This document shows, piece by piece, positions 52,270-62,800 of a stretch of 64,000 bases of DNA (position 1 is the stretch's first letter; every line of letters begins with the position of its first letter). The stretch is from assembly GCA_964576925.1 (NCBI GenBank), contig CAZNWJ010000006.1, positions 1 to 64,000 of the forward strand, read 5' to 3'. This DNA is from JADJGC01 sp964576925. Its GTDB lineage: Bacteria; Zixibacteria; MSB-5A5; CAIYYT01. Position numbers and translations under genes: made by a program. The notes below the pieces were generated by a model that did not search any database, had not been told where the DNA came from, and saw only the letters and a program-made list of their open reading frames with translations.

Positions 52270-52689
52270 ATGAAAGTGCCAATGGAACTGAGTAATGTGT
52301 TTTACGGTGGCGAAAACACGGAGATGCAGCTGTGGATTCAGAGCACATTGACCAAGCTCCCTGAGGAAGTTGCAGTTTTTGCTATTGATCGATGTCGGTT
52401 CATTTCGATCGGATGGGGCGTAGCCGGATTAACTTTTCCGGGAAGGATTGGTGTTGACGACTACGAAAGTCCGCTCAATGTGTGGATCATAGTCCTGGAC
52501 GATAACATCAGCTCAGAACATGTGGAGAGCGTCATCGCGCACGAAATAGCCCATGCGTGGCTCGGTCATGATCGGATTGGAGATATCCCGGATGACTGCG
52601 AGGTCGTTGCCGCGAATCTAACGAAAGAATGGGGATTTACCGGCCACGGAGCAGACGCGGAATTCAGTGATCGACCATATCGCTCATAG
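52270..52689 (+). CDS. Small HExxH metalloprotease-like protein
   Basis: A 139-residue protein from ATG 52270 with AAAGGTG upstream. It contains VIAHEIAHAWLGHDR, a full zincin motif HExxH, with Glu and Asp residues downstream (DDCEVVAANLTKEWGF) that could supply the third zinc ligand (a glutamate, as in gluzincin-type sites). The N-terminal half (LWIQSTLTKLPEEVAVFAID) is alpha/beta. This resembles ImmA/IrrE-like or small phage/plasmid peptidase domains. It is the first gene after the att-like repeat. Substrate unknown. Confidence 0.7.
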   Translation: MKVPMELSNVFYGGENTEMQLWIQSTLTKLPEEVAVFAIDRCRFISIGWGVAGLTFPGRIGVDDYESPLNVWIIVLDDNISSEHVESVIAHEIAHAWLGHDRIGDIPDDCEVVAANLTKEWGFTGHGADAEFSDRPYRS

Positions 52690-52989
52690 CGTTTTTTGCC
52701 ATTGAGTTGTCTTCAGGAACGGAATAGAACCTAAGGCAATCTAATTCTCTCCAATCGGAGTTAAGCCTATCATCTTTTCTCCCACCCCGATGGTTCCGCT
52801 CGCTGCATTTGGCTGCCTCGCCGCAGGCCTTGGCAGGGTACCATAGAGTCTCAGTGCCGGTGCAAGGTAGTACTGCTGTCTCCACCTTGACCGACACTCC
52901 ACCCCTCTATGGCCAATTCGGTGTGGCATGCGGCGCGCCAGCGGTGCTCCTGCACTTTATATTCACGGCTGGAGAAAGGCTACCGACGT

Positions 52990-53166
52990 ATGGCATACCT
53001 CGATGACGTTCGCGAGAGGATCCTCGGGCTCCTCGACGCGCAACTGCCGAAGAGCGAAGTCCGCAAGCGGATTTCGGTCATGTTCGCTGATGAGGTGCGA
53101 CGCTCGTTCTGGAGCGGTGCACGGTTCGCGGTGCAGCGAACACGCCAGCAGCAGGTGAAGCAGTAG
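52990..53166 (+). CDS. Short basic helical protein
   Basis: A 58-residue frame from ATG 52990: MAYLDDVRERILGLLDAQLP, then KSEVRKRISVMFADEVRRSF, ending RTRQQQVKQ. It is amphipathic and highly charged. A strong terminator follows its stop codon by seven bases, which supports real transcription. The ribosome-binding site (GAGAAAGG) is a little far away. Small basic proteins of this kind in mobile elements are often DNA-binding accessory proteins; this is a guess. The 300 bases before it hold no supported gene. Confidence 0.45.
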   Translation: MAYLDDVRERILGLLDAQLPKSEVRKRISVMFADEVRRSFWSGARFAVQRTRQQQVKQ

Positions 53167-53173
53167 GTACGGC

Positions 53174-53203
53174 AACGGGCGGGTACCCCCGCCCGTTTCT
53201 CTT
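53174..53203 (+). terminator. Rho-independent terminator
   Basis: AACGGGCGGG (53174-53183) pairs perfectly with CCCGCCCGTT (53188-53197), loop TACC, then TTTCTCTT. It ends the small gene at 52990-53166. Confidence 0.85.
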
Positions 53204-53265
53204 GCTCGCGGAACCATCTCCCACCCTCTGAATAGGAAATCCGGAGCATGTTCACAATTGGCAGC

Positions 53266-54546
53266 CTATGCGCTCATCCACCGTTGAGTCTGTCTTTCGA
53301 CCTGCGTACGTTTCTGGCAGTAGCGCATACGTGACTGTGCAATAATCTTACCGCGATTTGACGGTTGCAAAGTGTCGGGCGGCGGCAACGTCTCGGCGCT
53401 GAACGGTTCAGACGTCTTGCCATCAATGGACAAGCGAAGGTAGACGTTGTACTGCGGCAAACTCTGCAGATCGACCGCGTGAAAAGTTGGGTAGAATTCG
53501 CGGGCAAGAATTGCTGCGTCTTCCGAACCGCAGTTGAAGGCAATAAAGGTTCCCACGTTCCCAAGAATCGAAGCAGCCAGTTGCTTTGGCAACTGTGCAA
53601 GAAACTGATTTGCCATGCCGGCGATAACCAGCCGGTACTTCCGCGCCTCAGAGAGTATCGCAGGGAAGTCTTCCGTTGCATACGAATGTGTCTCGTCGAT
53701 GTAGACGAAATAGTCCGAGCGTAAACCTTCGGTAACCGCCGCGCGCCGCAGTGCAGCCAAGTATAACTGCGTGATCATCATCGATCCCAAGAGCGCGGAG
53801 TTCTCTTCCCCAATCTTCCCTTTGGCAAGATTCAGCAGGAGTACTTTCCCAGCATCCAAGACGTCCGACAGGTCAAACTTCGTCGTTGTCTGCCCGACAA
53901 TGTTCCGCACGACCGGGTCAGTGAGGAATTGCCCGACCTTGTTCAAAATCGGCGAGATGGTTTCAGTGCGGAAGACTTTGGGGTACTGCTCAAATTCCAC
54001 AGTCCAGAAGTGTCGAAGCATCGGGTCCTGCAAGCCGGACACAATCCGCGCCCGGAAGTGGTCGTCGACGAGGAGCCGGTTCACACCAAGCAGGGTGTTG
54101 CCGCGCGCCTCCAGTAGCGCCAGAATCGCATTGCGCAAGACGTACTCCAGCCTGGGACCCCAAGAGTCCGTCCAAATCTTCTTGAAGACCTGCACGACAC
54201 CAGAAGCGACGAGATGCCGCTGTCTTGCATCGGGATTGGACAGGACATTGAACGCAATCGGGTATTCGCTGTCGGCGGGGTTGAAGTAGATGGTTTCGTT
54301 AATGCGCCTCGCCGGTATGTGGTCAAGAACGTGTTCAACGAGATCGCCATGCGGGTCAATAACCGCGACACCGCGTCCAGCTTGAATATCCTGCACGATG
54401 CAATTGAGCAGCAGCGTACTTTTGCCGGCGCCCGTTTTGCCCAGCAGGAACGTATGCCGTCGCCGGTCTTCCGGCTTGATGCCGAAGCGCCGCCGGATAT
54501 TTCGGTAATTCGTCTGCCCGAGAATCAAAAGCCCATTGTTCTGCAT
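53266..54546 (-). CDS. T4CP/HerA-like DNA-translocation ATPase
   Basis: A 426-residue P-loop ATPase. Walker A is FLLGKTGAGKSTLLLN (about residues 33-48) and Walker B is YFVYIDETHSYAT (near residue 285). Between them are GVAVIDPHGDLVEHVLDHIP, VRNIVGQTTTKFDLSDVLDA and KVLLLNLAKGKIGEENSALL, typical of TraD/VirD4-related type IV secretion DNA-binding ATPases and their HerA cousins. No N-terminal membrane helices are seen, so it is a soluble form, as in many plasmids and integrative elements. It likely moves DNA at transfer or replication. Other type IV secretion genes are not in the window. Confidence 0.85.
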   Translation of the reverse strand: MQNNGLLILGQTNYRNIRRRFGIKPEDRRRHTFLLGKTGAGKSTLLLNCIVQDIQAGRGVAVIDPHGDLVEHVLDHIPARRINETIYFNPADSEYPIAFNVLSNPDARQRHLVASGVVQVFKKIWTDSWGPRLEYVLRNAILALLEARGNTLLGVNRLLVDDHFRARIVSGLQDPMLRHFWTVEFEQYPKVFRTETISPILNKVGQFLTDPVVRNIVGQTTTKFDLSDVLDAGKVLLLNLAKGKIGEENSALLGSMMITQLYLAALRRAAVTEGLRSDYFVYIDETHSYATEDFPAILSEARKYRLVIAGMANQFLAQLPKQLAASILGNVGTFIAFNCGSEDAAILAREFYPTFHAVDLQSLPQYNVYLRLSIDGKTSEPFSAETLPPPDTLQPSNRGKIIAQSRMRYCQKRTQVERQTQRWMSA

Positions 54547-54726
54547 GGTTTGCAGTCTACTCCAACCAGTAATCCACAGTCACCGAGGAATTCATGTTCT
54601 TTTCGACAATTGAGCGGTCTGGCAGGTCAGGTACGATGCCTTTGCAGATGTCTTGTTCACCTCACCCAGCCCTGCAAGTTCGTTACCAACTACATAACCT
54701 GAACCAAACACGAGAAAGGAGGTCTC

Positions 54727-55413
54727 ATGAAGACCCAATCCAACCTAGTCACAACTATCGAGATCAAAGACCGCCAAGGCCGGGTTGTGGCGACCAAAGA
54801 GGTTGTCACGTACGCTGGCTTGCTCAATCGAGCCCACCAGGAAGGCTTGAAGCAGATTGAAACGACGCTGCTCCAAGCCCCATCCGCCGCCAACGAAATG
54901 ACCGCGATTTCTATGGCAAAAGTAGTGACAGATAAGGGGGTGTTCACCGAGGTTGGCGATGCCAACCCAGGCAACGTCAATGCGACCATCGTTCCCCACA
55001 TCATTCGCATGGCGTTCACCAGAGCCAAGGCACGCGCCCTGCGCGATGCCGTCAACGTCGGCGTCATCGCGCTCGAAGAGCTCACCGACGACTACGCCAA
55101 CGGCGCTGTGGATAACGGGAACGGGGCGAAGACGAATGGTGCGACAACGGCGGCAGCGGACGATGCCGGAAACGGCTCGACTAGCAACGGCAGCAACGGT
55201 GGGAGTCAAGAGCCTGCCAGCGACCCGATGACCGAAAATCAGCGTCGCTACTTGTTCCGCCTGCTTGCCGAGCGCAGCGTTACCGGCGATGAAGCCAACG
55301 ACTTCCTGAAGCGGGCATTCGGCGTCGAATCCTTGAAGGACGCGTCCAAAGCAGATGCCAGCACTCTCATCGACCACATCCTCAATGTGGGACTGGAGGG
55401 GGTGCCGTTCTAA
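54727..55413 (+). CDS. Probable recombination (ssDNA-annealing-type) protein
   Basis: A 228-residue protein from ATG 54727 behind AAAGGAGG. The core reads AISMAKVVTDKGVFTEVGDA, then NVNATIVPHIIRMAFTRAKA followed by RALRDAVNVGVIALEEL. This pattern recurs in plasmid and phage proteins often placed near Rad52/ERF-type annealing proteins. A low-complexity Gly/Asn/Ser/Thr linker (residues about 130-165) leads to a C-terminal helical domain (TENQRRYLFRLLAERSVTGD, then LKRAFGVESLKDASK), as in many such proteins. It overlaps the nuclease gene by one base (TAATG), which supports a joint role in end-processing and annealing. The exact family is uncertain. Confidence 0.6.
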   Translation: MKTQSNLVTTIEIKDRQGRVVATKEVVTYAGLLNRAHQEGLKQIETTLLQAPSAANEMTAISMAKVVTDKGVFTEVGDANPGNVNATIVPHIIRMAFTRAKARALRDAVNVGVIALEELTDDYANGAVDNGNGAKTNGATTAAADDAGNGSTSNGSNGGSQEPASDPMTENQRRYLFRLLAERSVTGDEANDFLKRAFGVESLKDASKADASTLIDHILNVGLEGVPF

Positions 55414-56174
55414 TGCGCGACCACATTTCCGTCTCGCAGATCAACTTGTATCTGTCCTGTCCGCTCAAGTACAAGTACCGTTACATTGACGAACTCCCGG
55501 TGTCAAGCAAAGCTGCCGAACTTGCATTCGGCAGTGCCGTGCATTCGTCCATTGAGTGGTGGCACAAGGAACGGCAAGCCGGGTACGTCCACGAATGGGA
55601 AGACGTCGCCGTGATCTTCGCCGCCGACATGAACGCGCAGGCGGTCGATGACTTACGCTTCAAGAATGGCGACGACCTTGATTCACTGCTTGCAATGGGC
55701 AGGCAGCTCATCGCCGTCTACATTCAAGAGTACAAAGGGGCAGCACCGAAAGCCGTTGAGCAGAATTTCCGGGTCCCGCTCGTCGATCTCGAAACCGGCG
55801 AGCGGCTCGACATGCCGCTCGAAGGCTACTTTGATCTACTGGAAGAAGGCGACACCGTCGTTGAGCTGAAGACGGCTGCAAAAGTGTACGACACGGCAAC
55901 CCTAGTCCAGCACTTGCAGTTGACCGCGTATTCATACGCGTTCAGCTTCCTCAAGAAGCGTGACGCCAATCTCCGGATTGACATTCTCACCAAGACGAAG
56001 AAACCGCGGCTGCACAGCTTCGAGATTACACGCACGCAGAACGACCACGTCCGCTTCTTTCACCTGGCCAAGCGGGTGATCCAAGGGATCCAAGCGGGGC
56101 ACTTCTACCCCAACGCAGGTTGGCAGTGCCAAGGCTGCGAGTACTATGCAACGTGCCAGAAATGGCGTGGATGA
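55413..56174 (+). CDS. Cas4/RecB-like PD-(D/E)XK nuclease
   Basis: A 253-residue nuclease. The N-terminus RDHISVSQINLYLSCPLKYK has the first Cys of an iron-sulfur cluster; the other three are at the C-terminus (CQGCEYYATC). The nuclease core is GSAVHSSIEWWHKE (His), EGYFDLLEEGDTVVELKTAA (Asp, then Glu-x-Lys), and QLTAYSYAF (Gln-Tyr motif IV). The arrangement is that of Cas4 and the AddB/RecB C-terminal domain. No Cas1, Cas2 or CRISPR array is nearby, so a role in element replication or recombination with the preceding annealing-type protein is more likely than in CRISPR adaptation. Confidence 0.88.
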   Translation: MRDHISVSQINLYLSCPLKYKYRYIDELPVSSKAAELAFGSAVHSSIEWWHKERQAGYVHEWEDVAVIFAADMNAQAVDDLRFKNGDDLDSLLAMGRQLIAVYIQEYKGAAPKAVEQNFRVPLVDLETGERLDMPLEGYFDLLEEGDTVVELKTAAKVYDTATLVQHLQLTAYSYAFSFLKKRDANLRIDILTKTKKPRLHSFEITRTQNDHVRFFHLAKRVIQGIQAGHFYPNAGWQCQGCEYYATCQKWRG

Positions 56175-56190
56175 GGAAGGAGAGTTCACT

Positions 56191-57255
56191 ATGTCCACGA
56201 TACTTGTCGATGCCCACAAACAGTGGGTGAAACGACCGCCCGATGAACGATTCAATTCGTTAGATGCGATTTTGGAATTCACCGGAAACCGGAAACGCAA
56301 TGCGCTGGAAGAAACGCACAGCTTGCGCAACCTCCGGCTCCACGCAACACACGGCGGCGGGATGTTCCTCAACGGGCACGTTCCGCACGCGGCGTTCACG
56401 AACTGGTCTTTCTCGCAATTGTGCCAGGCGGTGAAAGCGCCAGCCGGATACTTACGGTCGCTGTCTGCCGGCATGGCGGTGCAGTGTCTGGAGTACGGGA
56501 TGGCGAGAAATGGAGGAGAAGCCAAGTTATTGCTCAGGCGGAACGATACACTCGATTCGGATGAGAGTAATTTCGGCAATGCCGTCTCTGCCTTCACGAG
56601 CCCGACGTATGGCCGCATATGGGACTACGAGGTTATATCAGAGCTTCTGGAGGCGATTAGGGACTTGAACTGGCACCCGCCTGACTCGAAGGTCGGATCG
56701 GCTGGTCTCTACGCCTCCGATCGCGACATGTTCGTGTTCCTGATCAATGACGAACGTCCGGTTGAGATCGGCAATGCCCGGCTCGGCAAAGGATTCTTCC
56801 TCTGGAATTCGGAAACCGGATCGGCAACCTTCGGCCTGACGACGTTCCTGTACAATTTTGTGTGCAGGAACCACATCGTCTGGGGCGCTGAAGAAGTTCG
56901 AGAGCTCAAGATTGTGCACCGGCACCACGCGCTATCGCGATTCTACAGTGAGGCAATTCCGGTATTGAATCGGTTTGTTGAAAATAAGAGTCTGGATCAT
57001 CAGATCAGGGAAACGGTCGGTCGAGCTATGGATGACCGTCTCGGAACCACACTTGAAGAGATTGATACGTCTTTGAAGGATCTTCCGTTCACTCGCAACG
57101 AAATCGCAGCAGGCTGGAACACCGGCCTTGCCGAGGGAGAGGATGTTACGAGCCGCTGGGGCTTGACGCAAGGGTTGTCAGCCTACGCTCGCTCAATTCC
57201 GTTTACTGATAAACGTGTGAGCCTCGAGCGCCGCACAGGTTCGTTGCTCTGTTGA
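56191..57255 (+). CDS. DUF932 (phage/plasmid-type) protein
   Basis: The start is ATG 56191 with AAGGAGA upstream. The 354-residue protein has NWSFSQLCQAVKAPAGYLRS, LYASDRDMFVFLINDERPVE, then GKGFFLWNSETGSATFGLTT and FLYNFVCRNHIVWGAEEVRE, all standard for the DUF932 family found in phages and plasmids. Its function is unknown; it tends to sit beside single-strand annealing and nuclease genes, as here. It is 16 bases after the Cas4-like gene and probably co-transcribed; a terminator follows. Confidence 0.85.
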   Translation: MSTILVDAHKQWVKRPPDERFNSLDAILEFTGNRKRNALEETHSLRNLRLHATHGGGMFLNGHVPHAAFTNWSFSQLCQAVKAPAGYLRSLSAGMAVQCLEYGMARNGGEAKLLLRRNDTLDSDESNFGNAVSAFTSPTYGRIWDYEVISELLEAIRDLNWHPPDSKVGSAGLYASDRDMFVFLINDERPVEIGNARLGKGFFLWNSETGSATFGLTTFLYNFVCRNHIVWGAEEVRELKIVHRHHALSRFYSEAIPVLNRFVENKSLDHQIRETVGRAMDDRLGTTLEEIDTSLKDLPFTRNEIAAGWNTGLAEGEDVTSRWGLTQGLSAYARSIPFTDKRVSLERRTGSLLC

Positions 57256-57298
57256 GCGATTTCTGTCAGGCAGTTGTTTTTGTGAAGCACTTTTCCTT

Positions 57299-57335
57299 GA
57301 GAGGGCGGACACCAATCCGATCCCTCTCTTGTTTT
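57299..57335 (+). terminator. Rho-independent terminator of the recombination operon
   Basis: GAGAGGGCGGA (57299-57309) pairs with TCCG..CCCTCTC (57316-57328) with a two-base bulge, followed by TTGTTTTT. It separates the DUF932 gene from hsdR. Confidence 0.8.
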
Positions 57336-57429
57336 TGGGAGCGGTAAAAAGTCTTTACTTTTTCGCACCAAACGAGCTATTATGGCTGCATCCGGAAGGC
57401 AGCCATTCAAGTGAAAAGAGACTCATTCT

Positions 57430-59850
57430 GTGTCTCATTTCTTGATTGAAGCCACTTCAAAAGGCTATAACGATATGAGAAAAGTTAACGAGGCAACTGA
57501 CACCGACCTAAAGGTCATTGAAGAACTTACCGCTCGAGGTTGGAAGCGGGGCGATACTCTTCTCTATCAACAAGAATATGCACTGACTCCAGAGCAACAG
57601 AAGGTCTTTGAAGGGCGTAAGAGTGTCAAACCTGACATTACTCTCACCGATCTGAATGGTAATATTCTTGCTGTTTTCGAGAATAAGTTGGACGACGAAA
57701 AGAAGGCACTACCAAAACTTCGCACTCTTTATGCAGCGGTGCTTCAGCCGCGCTTCCTTTATGCCTGCACACCAGAAAGGACGCTTTTCTACGACATGGA
57801 ATTGCGCGGTCTGGAGGCAGGTGAATTTCGCCGAGTGGACGGCTTTCTTTCGTTGGAGGAGATGCAGCTCAAGATTGAGCAGGCCAAACAAGTCAACTTA
57901 GATCGGGAAGTCATAATCGACAAGAATATCGCAGGGGGCATCAATCCAAGCTGCGGGAAAGAAACTTATTTCCAGACTGAGTGTATTGAGGTTCTACTAT
58001 CGCGATACAAAGAACGGAAGCAGAAAATGCTGGTGCATATGGCAACTGGCCTCGGCAAGACGCGCACGATGGTCGCGTTCGTCAAAGCTCTGCTTGAGTA
58101 CAATATGGCGAAGCGAGTACTCTTCGTAGTCGACCGTGTTATGCTCGCAGATCAGGCACTGAATGAAGGCTTTGCGCTAATTAGTAAGCAATTTTCGGCG
58201 GTCCGCATCACATCCGCAAACTATCGGCAGTACAAAAACGCCCAAGTACACGTTGTCGTTATTGATACATTGGAGAACATCTTTCAAGATATTCCGAGCA
58301 CTTTTTACGACCTTGTCGTTGTCGATGAGTGCCACCGCTCCATAAATATCAATCGCAAACTCATTTTTGACCATTTCCTTTGTCCCAGGATTGGCCTGAC
58401 GGCCACGCCGCGAACTGCAGTTGCTGCCAAGGGAAAAGAAGTCGCTGATGAGGACTTAGCAATTCTGGATACATACAGGTTGTTCGGTTGTGAAGTCGGC
58501 GAACCCGATTACCAGTTTGACCTCGCTCGGGGAATTGAAGAAGGTTTTCTCGCTCCGTACTCTGTCCTTTCTATCGAGACGGAGCTGGCAAAATTGGCGC
58601 GTGAAAAAGGCGTTGAGTTCAGCTACGTGTTAGATCCCGATGAGCGGAAAAAGATCGAACTTGACGAAAAGAAGCGGCTTATGTTAGAACAGCTGAACCG
58701 CAAGTACATTTCCGAAGAGCACTGCGACCGCGTAGCTGAGGAACTGAAGGCGAACACGGCATACGGCGAAAAAATAATCCTGTTCGGTGCCAGTCAAGCA
58801 CACTGTACCTTGTTGGCAAGGTCGATCAACAAGGTGTTTGCCATGCCTGAGGATGAGTCGAGTCCGAGATACGCTGAGGCCATAATCTCAGACAATAATG
58901 ATCTAAATGCGACTTTTAAGAAGTGGTTCAAAGATGTCAACCATAAGCCGTTTGTCGCGGTTTCCGTTGATATTATGAGCACAGGAGTGGACATTCCGTG
59001 CGTCCGATACATTGCTTTCGACGCCCTTACGAAATCCGTCGGTAAGTACATTCAGATGCTTGGGCGAGGTACACGACTTGACCCAAAGTCCGGAAAATTC
59101 TCGTTCAAAGTTCTCGACTTTGTTGGTTTGTGTGAACGCATGTCTGATAGTGGACGGGGCACTTCGAAACCAAACATTGACATTGTAAAAGGTAAGGGTC
59201 AGGGAAGTAAACCGCCAGGGCCTGGCCCGGGACCTCGTGGCGAGTGGTTCATTATTGATAATCCTGATCCCGCTCACCTCATCCAGCGGATATACCTGCA
59301 TGGTGATCAAGTGAAAGTGATCGATAACATTCCGATTGAAAAAGCGCGTTCCCTCTTTGAGGATCAGCTCAACAAAACAATTGAACCGACACTGGTTGCC
59401 CTAAAGAACAGAGTCGAGAATGACGCTTCGTTCGAACCAAGCGAGAAGGATATCGAGGTCATCAAGACCTGGGCCAAAAATCCAGAGGTATACTTGGACG
59501 AGGGACAGTTGCAGCGCGTGTACGACTTTGAGCAAGGATCAATTTGGGATTTCTTCTTGCATGCACTCGGTGTTCGGAAGATTCCAACGCGTCGTCAGCG
59601 CGTAGAACGCGGCTTCGAGGCCTACTTGCAGACGTACGATTTCACCGACGAGCAGATTCTGGCGCTGCGCGATTTGAAGGACATCGTCGCTGAAAATATT
59701 GTAAGTAACAGCAAGCTCTCACCGAAGGACATCTTCAACAACCCGGTTTACGTAAAGATCATTGGTGCTGACTTTGAGGAAATGAATCGTCGATTCAACA
59801 ATGATCTCTCGAAAGTATTCGAAGAGCTCGAATCAGCATTGCGGATATAG
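57430..59850 (+). CDS. hsdR: Type I restriction enzyme R subunit (EcoEI-like)
   Basis: An 806-residue motor-nuclease starting at GTG 57430. The N-terminal PD-(D/E)XK nuclease shows KPDITLTDLNGNILAVFENK (Asp and Glu-x-Lys). The helicase part has Walker A MATGLGKTRT (near residue 203), motif II VVDECHRS (DECH), TATPRT (motif III) and MLGRGTRLD (motif VI). The C-terminal region includes a Pro/Gly-rich linker (SKPPGPGPGPRG), then a domain of the EcoEI_R_C type. The enzyme would translocate and cut DNA lacking the methylation set by the fused HsdMS, which follows after six bases. An AAAGAGA stretch precedes the start codon. Confidence 0.95.
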   Translation: MSHFLIEATSKGYNDMRKVNEATDTDLKVIEELTARGWKRGDTLLYQQEYALTPEQQKVFEGRKSVKPDITLTDLNGNILAVFENKLDDEKKALPKLRTLYAAVLQPRFLYACTPERTLFYDMELRGLEAGEFRRVDGFLSLEEMQLKIEQAKQVNLDREVIIDKNIAGGINPSCGKETYFQTECIEVLLSRYKERKQKMLVHMATGLGKTRTMVAFVKALLEYNMAKRVLFVVDRVMLADQALNEGFALISKQFSAVRITSANYRQYKNAQVHVVVIDTLENIFQDIPSTFYDLVVVDECHRSININRKLIFDHFLCPRIGLTATPRTAVAAKGKEVADEDLAILDTYRLFGCEVGEPDYQFDLARGIEEGFLAPYSVLSIETELAKLAREKGVEFSYVLDPDERKKIELDEKKRLMLEQLNRKYISEEHCDRVAEELKANTAYGEKIILFGASQAHCTLLARSINKVFAMPEDESSPRYAEAIISDNNDLNATFKKWFKDVNHKPFVAVSVDIMSTGVDIPCVRYIAFDALTKSVGKYIQMLGRGTRLDPKSGKFSFKVLDFVGLCERMSDSGRGTSKPNIDIVKGKGQGSKPPGPGPGPRGEWFIIDNPDPAHLIQRIYLHGDQVKVIDNIPIEKARSLFEDQLNKTIEPTLVALKNRVENDASFEPSEKDIEVIKTWAKNPEVYLDEGQLQRVYDFEQGSIWDFFLHALGVRKIPTRRQRVERGFEAYLQTYDFTDEQILALRDLKDIVAENIVSNSKLSPKDIFNNPVYVKIIGADFEEMNRRFNNDLSKVFEELESALRI

Positions 59851-59855
59851 CGATT

Positions 59856-62800
59856 ATGGGACGATCAACTGTTCATTACGCAGACAGTGAAACGAATAAT
59901 ATTCTGAAGCGCCTCCACAACAAGCTGCGACCTGCTGGTACACCGGTCGAGCGAGTGGAGTACATCATTGAACTTCTTCTCCTGCGCATTTTCGAAGCCA
60001 AGCTTAAACAGGATTCGGATTTCAATCCTTTAAGAGCACTTTTCACAGGAGAGAATTATCGATTGCTTTTTTCACACCTGCTTTCCATGACTGGCGATCA
60101 GGTCTTGGCAACGCTGAATCAACAGGTTTTTCCATTTTATTCAACCATTTTGAGCAAGAGCAGAGAAGTAGTTAAAGGCAATCTGCCCGTCAAGATCCAG
60201 GATCAGTTGGTCTTGATGGAAGAAGTATTTGCTAATTCTAACTTCACAAATAACGTCAAAGGCGGCGTGATTTCCGAGGTAGTTGGATTGGTAAATGATA
60301 TTGACGAAAAAAGGATCCTCATGACAGACTTGTTGGGAGATGCAATTGAGTCTGCATTATCCGAGACCGGTGGTAACCAAGAGCTGGGATTATACAGAAC
60401 GCCTGACCATATCCGGCGAATGATGGTGGAGATGGTTGACCCAGAGTTCTCTGACACAATATTCGATCCTGCGTGCGGAACTGCGGGATTCTTGTTTGAC
60501 GCATACGAATACGTGGTCGCCAAGGCGAAGAAGACTAGGAAGTTTCCTTCTGAGCGCGTTGCAAATCAGTTCTACCGCACCGGCATCGGCGGTACCGAGT
60601 ATCAGGGTCGAATCCGGAAGATGGCAGCGGTGAATATGTACATCCGTGGCTTGAATCCGCACAACATCCAGCAAGGCGACTCGCTCCGCATGTACGACCC
60701 GGCAAAGGATGCAGGCACCAAATCTGTCGTCATCGCTAACCCGCCGTTTGGCGCAGAGCGGGATCAGCCTGCGTATCCGAATGTTTGGGAGGATTACGCT
60801 CGGGAAACGGAGACAACCATTCTCTTTGTGAAACTCATGATCGATTTGCTACGTGAAGGCGGGCGCTGTGCGGTGGTAGTTTCAGAAGGTTTGCTGACTT
60901 GGGGACAAAGTAGTGCATGTGCACTGCGGAAATTCCTGCTCCAAGAGACAAATCTACGCGCCATTATCAGTTTGCCACATGGCGTATTCGTTTCGAAAAA
61001 TGGACAAGGCGCCAAGACATCTATTTTGTACTTCGAGAAGGGACAGCCAACTAATTTCGTTTGGCACTATAGAGTTACGAACGACGGATTCTCGATGGGG
61101 ACGAACCGAAAACCAATCTCAGGAAGCCAAATCCCTGAAGTACTTCGAGAATTTGCAAAGGTCAAATCCGGTGAGTATCTACCTCCCAATGAAAGGAGCT
61201 TTTGCATTCCAAGATTGTGGATCGAGACGCTTGACCCACGCGACAAGGAGCGTATACAGCAAGAAGTTAATGACCGTTTGACCGAGACTATCAGCAAACG
61301 GCGAGAAGCTTTAGTCTCGCAGCTGGACGCTCGATTACAAAAGAGTCAAATTACCAAGTTCGAGCACAATGAGCGATTAGATGGATTCGATAGTCTTGCT
61401 GCTTCTCAACTCGAGAGCGAAGTCACTAAAGCAATAGAGAAATCTTATACGTACCATCTCAATCTGCCGAGGTATCGTAGTAGCCTATCAAATGAGCAAA
61501 GGCATCTTTGGTCGGAGATATTCCGCGATTTAGCCCAAGACAAACGTACGACGCTTGATCGCCAATACAAGCGACTCAAGTCGACAAAGCCAGCCGATGC
61601 GCTCAGCATATTAGCGTCATTCGATGCGGACAACGCTCTTGAAGTAGATTTGGTGCGAGAATATATTGCACATTTAGCTTCGGTGGGTCACCTCACGGAC
61701 ACAAGGCTTGTAACGCTCCAGCGCATCCTCAGGACTGACAGCAGATATCCTCGTGTTTCGTTGGCGAAGCTCATTTCACCAAAGAGTGAAAAGCTTAGCA
61801 AGGAAGCGTATCGCGGTGACCTTCCAATTGTCGAGAAGATTGAATTCAGCAAGGGGAAGATCTTCTTCCGCGCCGTTAAAGAAACCGGTATGAATTTGTG
61901 TGTCGCACGGGCGGGCAATCTTGTGACGTCGAAGATAAATTTACACCAAGGCGCAGTTGCACTCGCCCCATGCGATTTAGTTTGTACAACACATTACCAA
62001 GTGTATGAAATAGACACCACCAGGGCTGATCCATCGTTCCTAATTACTATGATGCGCTCCGAGGAGTTCCTTCGTGAAATTAACGCGGAGAAAGCCGGAG
62101 GTATCAAGAACGAGAGCGGGCCGGACTTCATATCGAAGTTTACATTACCCCTTCCAACCGAGCTGACAGAGCAGCGGGCAATAGTGAAAGCCCTTTCGCG
62201 ATATCAAGAGGTTATCGCGGCGGCCGAGAGTATACTAGAGAATGCTCGCTTCGATGCCGAACTGCCGCTCGACAATCTTCGTCCAATAGGCGATGCAGTA
62301 ATTGAAACGAGGAATGGTTGGTCACCAGTATGCAATGGCGGTACTCTTAAAGTTCTGTCATTGAGTTGCCTGAAAAATGGAATGATTGACTTTACCCAGA
62401 TAAAATTTACAGAAAATACTCGCCCGGACATCGATAAATTTGAGGTCCGGGTTGGTGACTTCTTTTACAGTCGAGGTAACACCAAGGAACTCGTCGCATT
62501 GGCTGGGGTCGCTGGAACCGTACCAGACACTATCATTTTTCCAGACTTACTTACTCGAGTTGAGTTTGACGAATCGCTCATTTTGCCAGCGTATGCCGTG
62601 ATTCTATTCAACTCAGCATTTGGCCGAAAGTACTTCGGGGCAGTACCAGAGGGAGGCACTCCAAATATGGTCAAGGTGTCCCAAGATTACATGAAGAACT
62701 TCCGAGTGCCTCTGCTCGGCGAGATCGAATCTCAACGCAAAATAATAAGCATGGCCGATGAACACCAATCGAGGTTGAAGAGCGTTGCGTCACTCAAAAG

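Noticed and set aside
55413..56174. CRISPR-associated Cas4
   Set aside because: The nuclease is Cas4-like, but there is no repeat-spacer array and no Cas1 or Cas2 gene; the neighbours are recombination and DUF932 genes.
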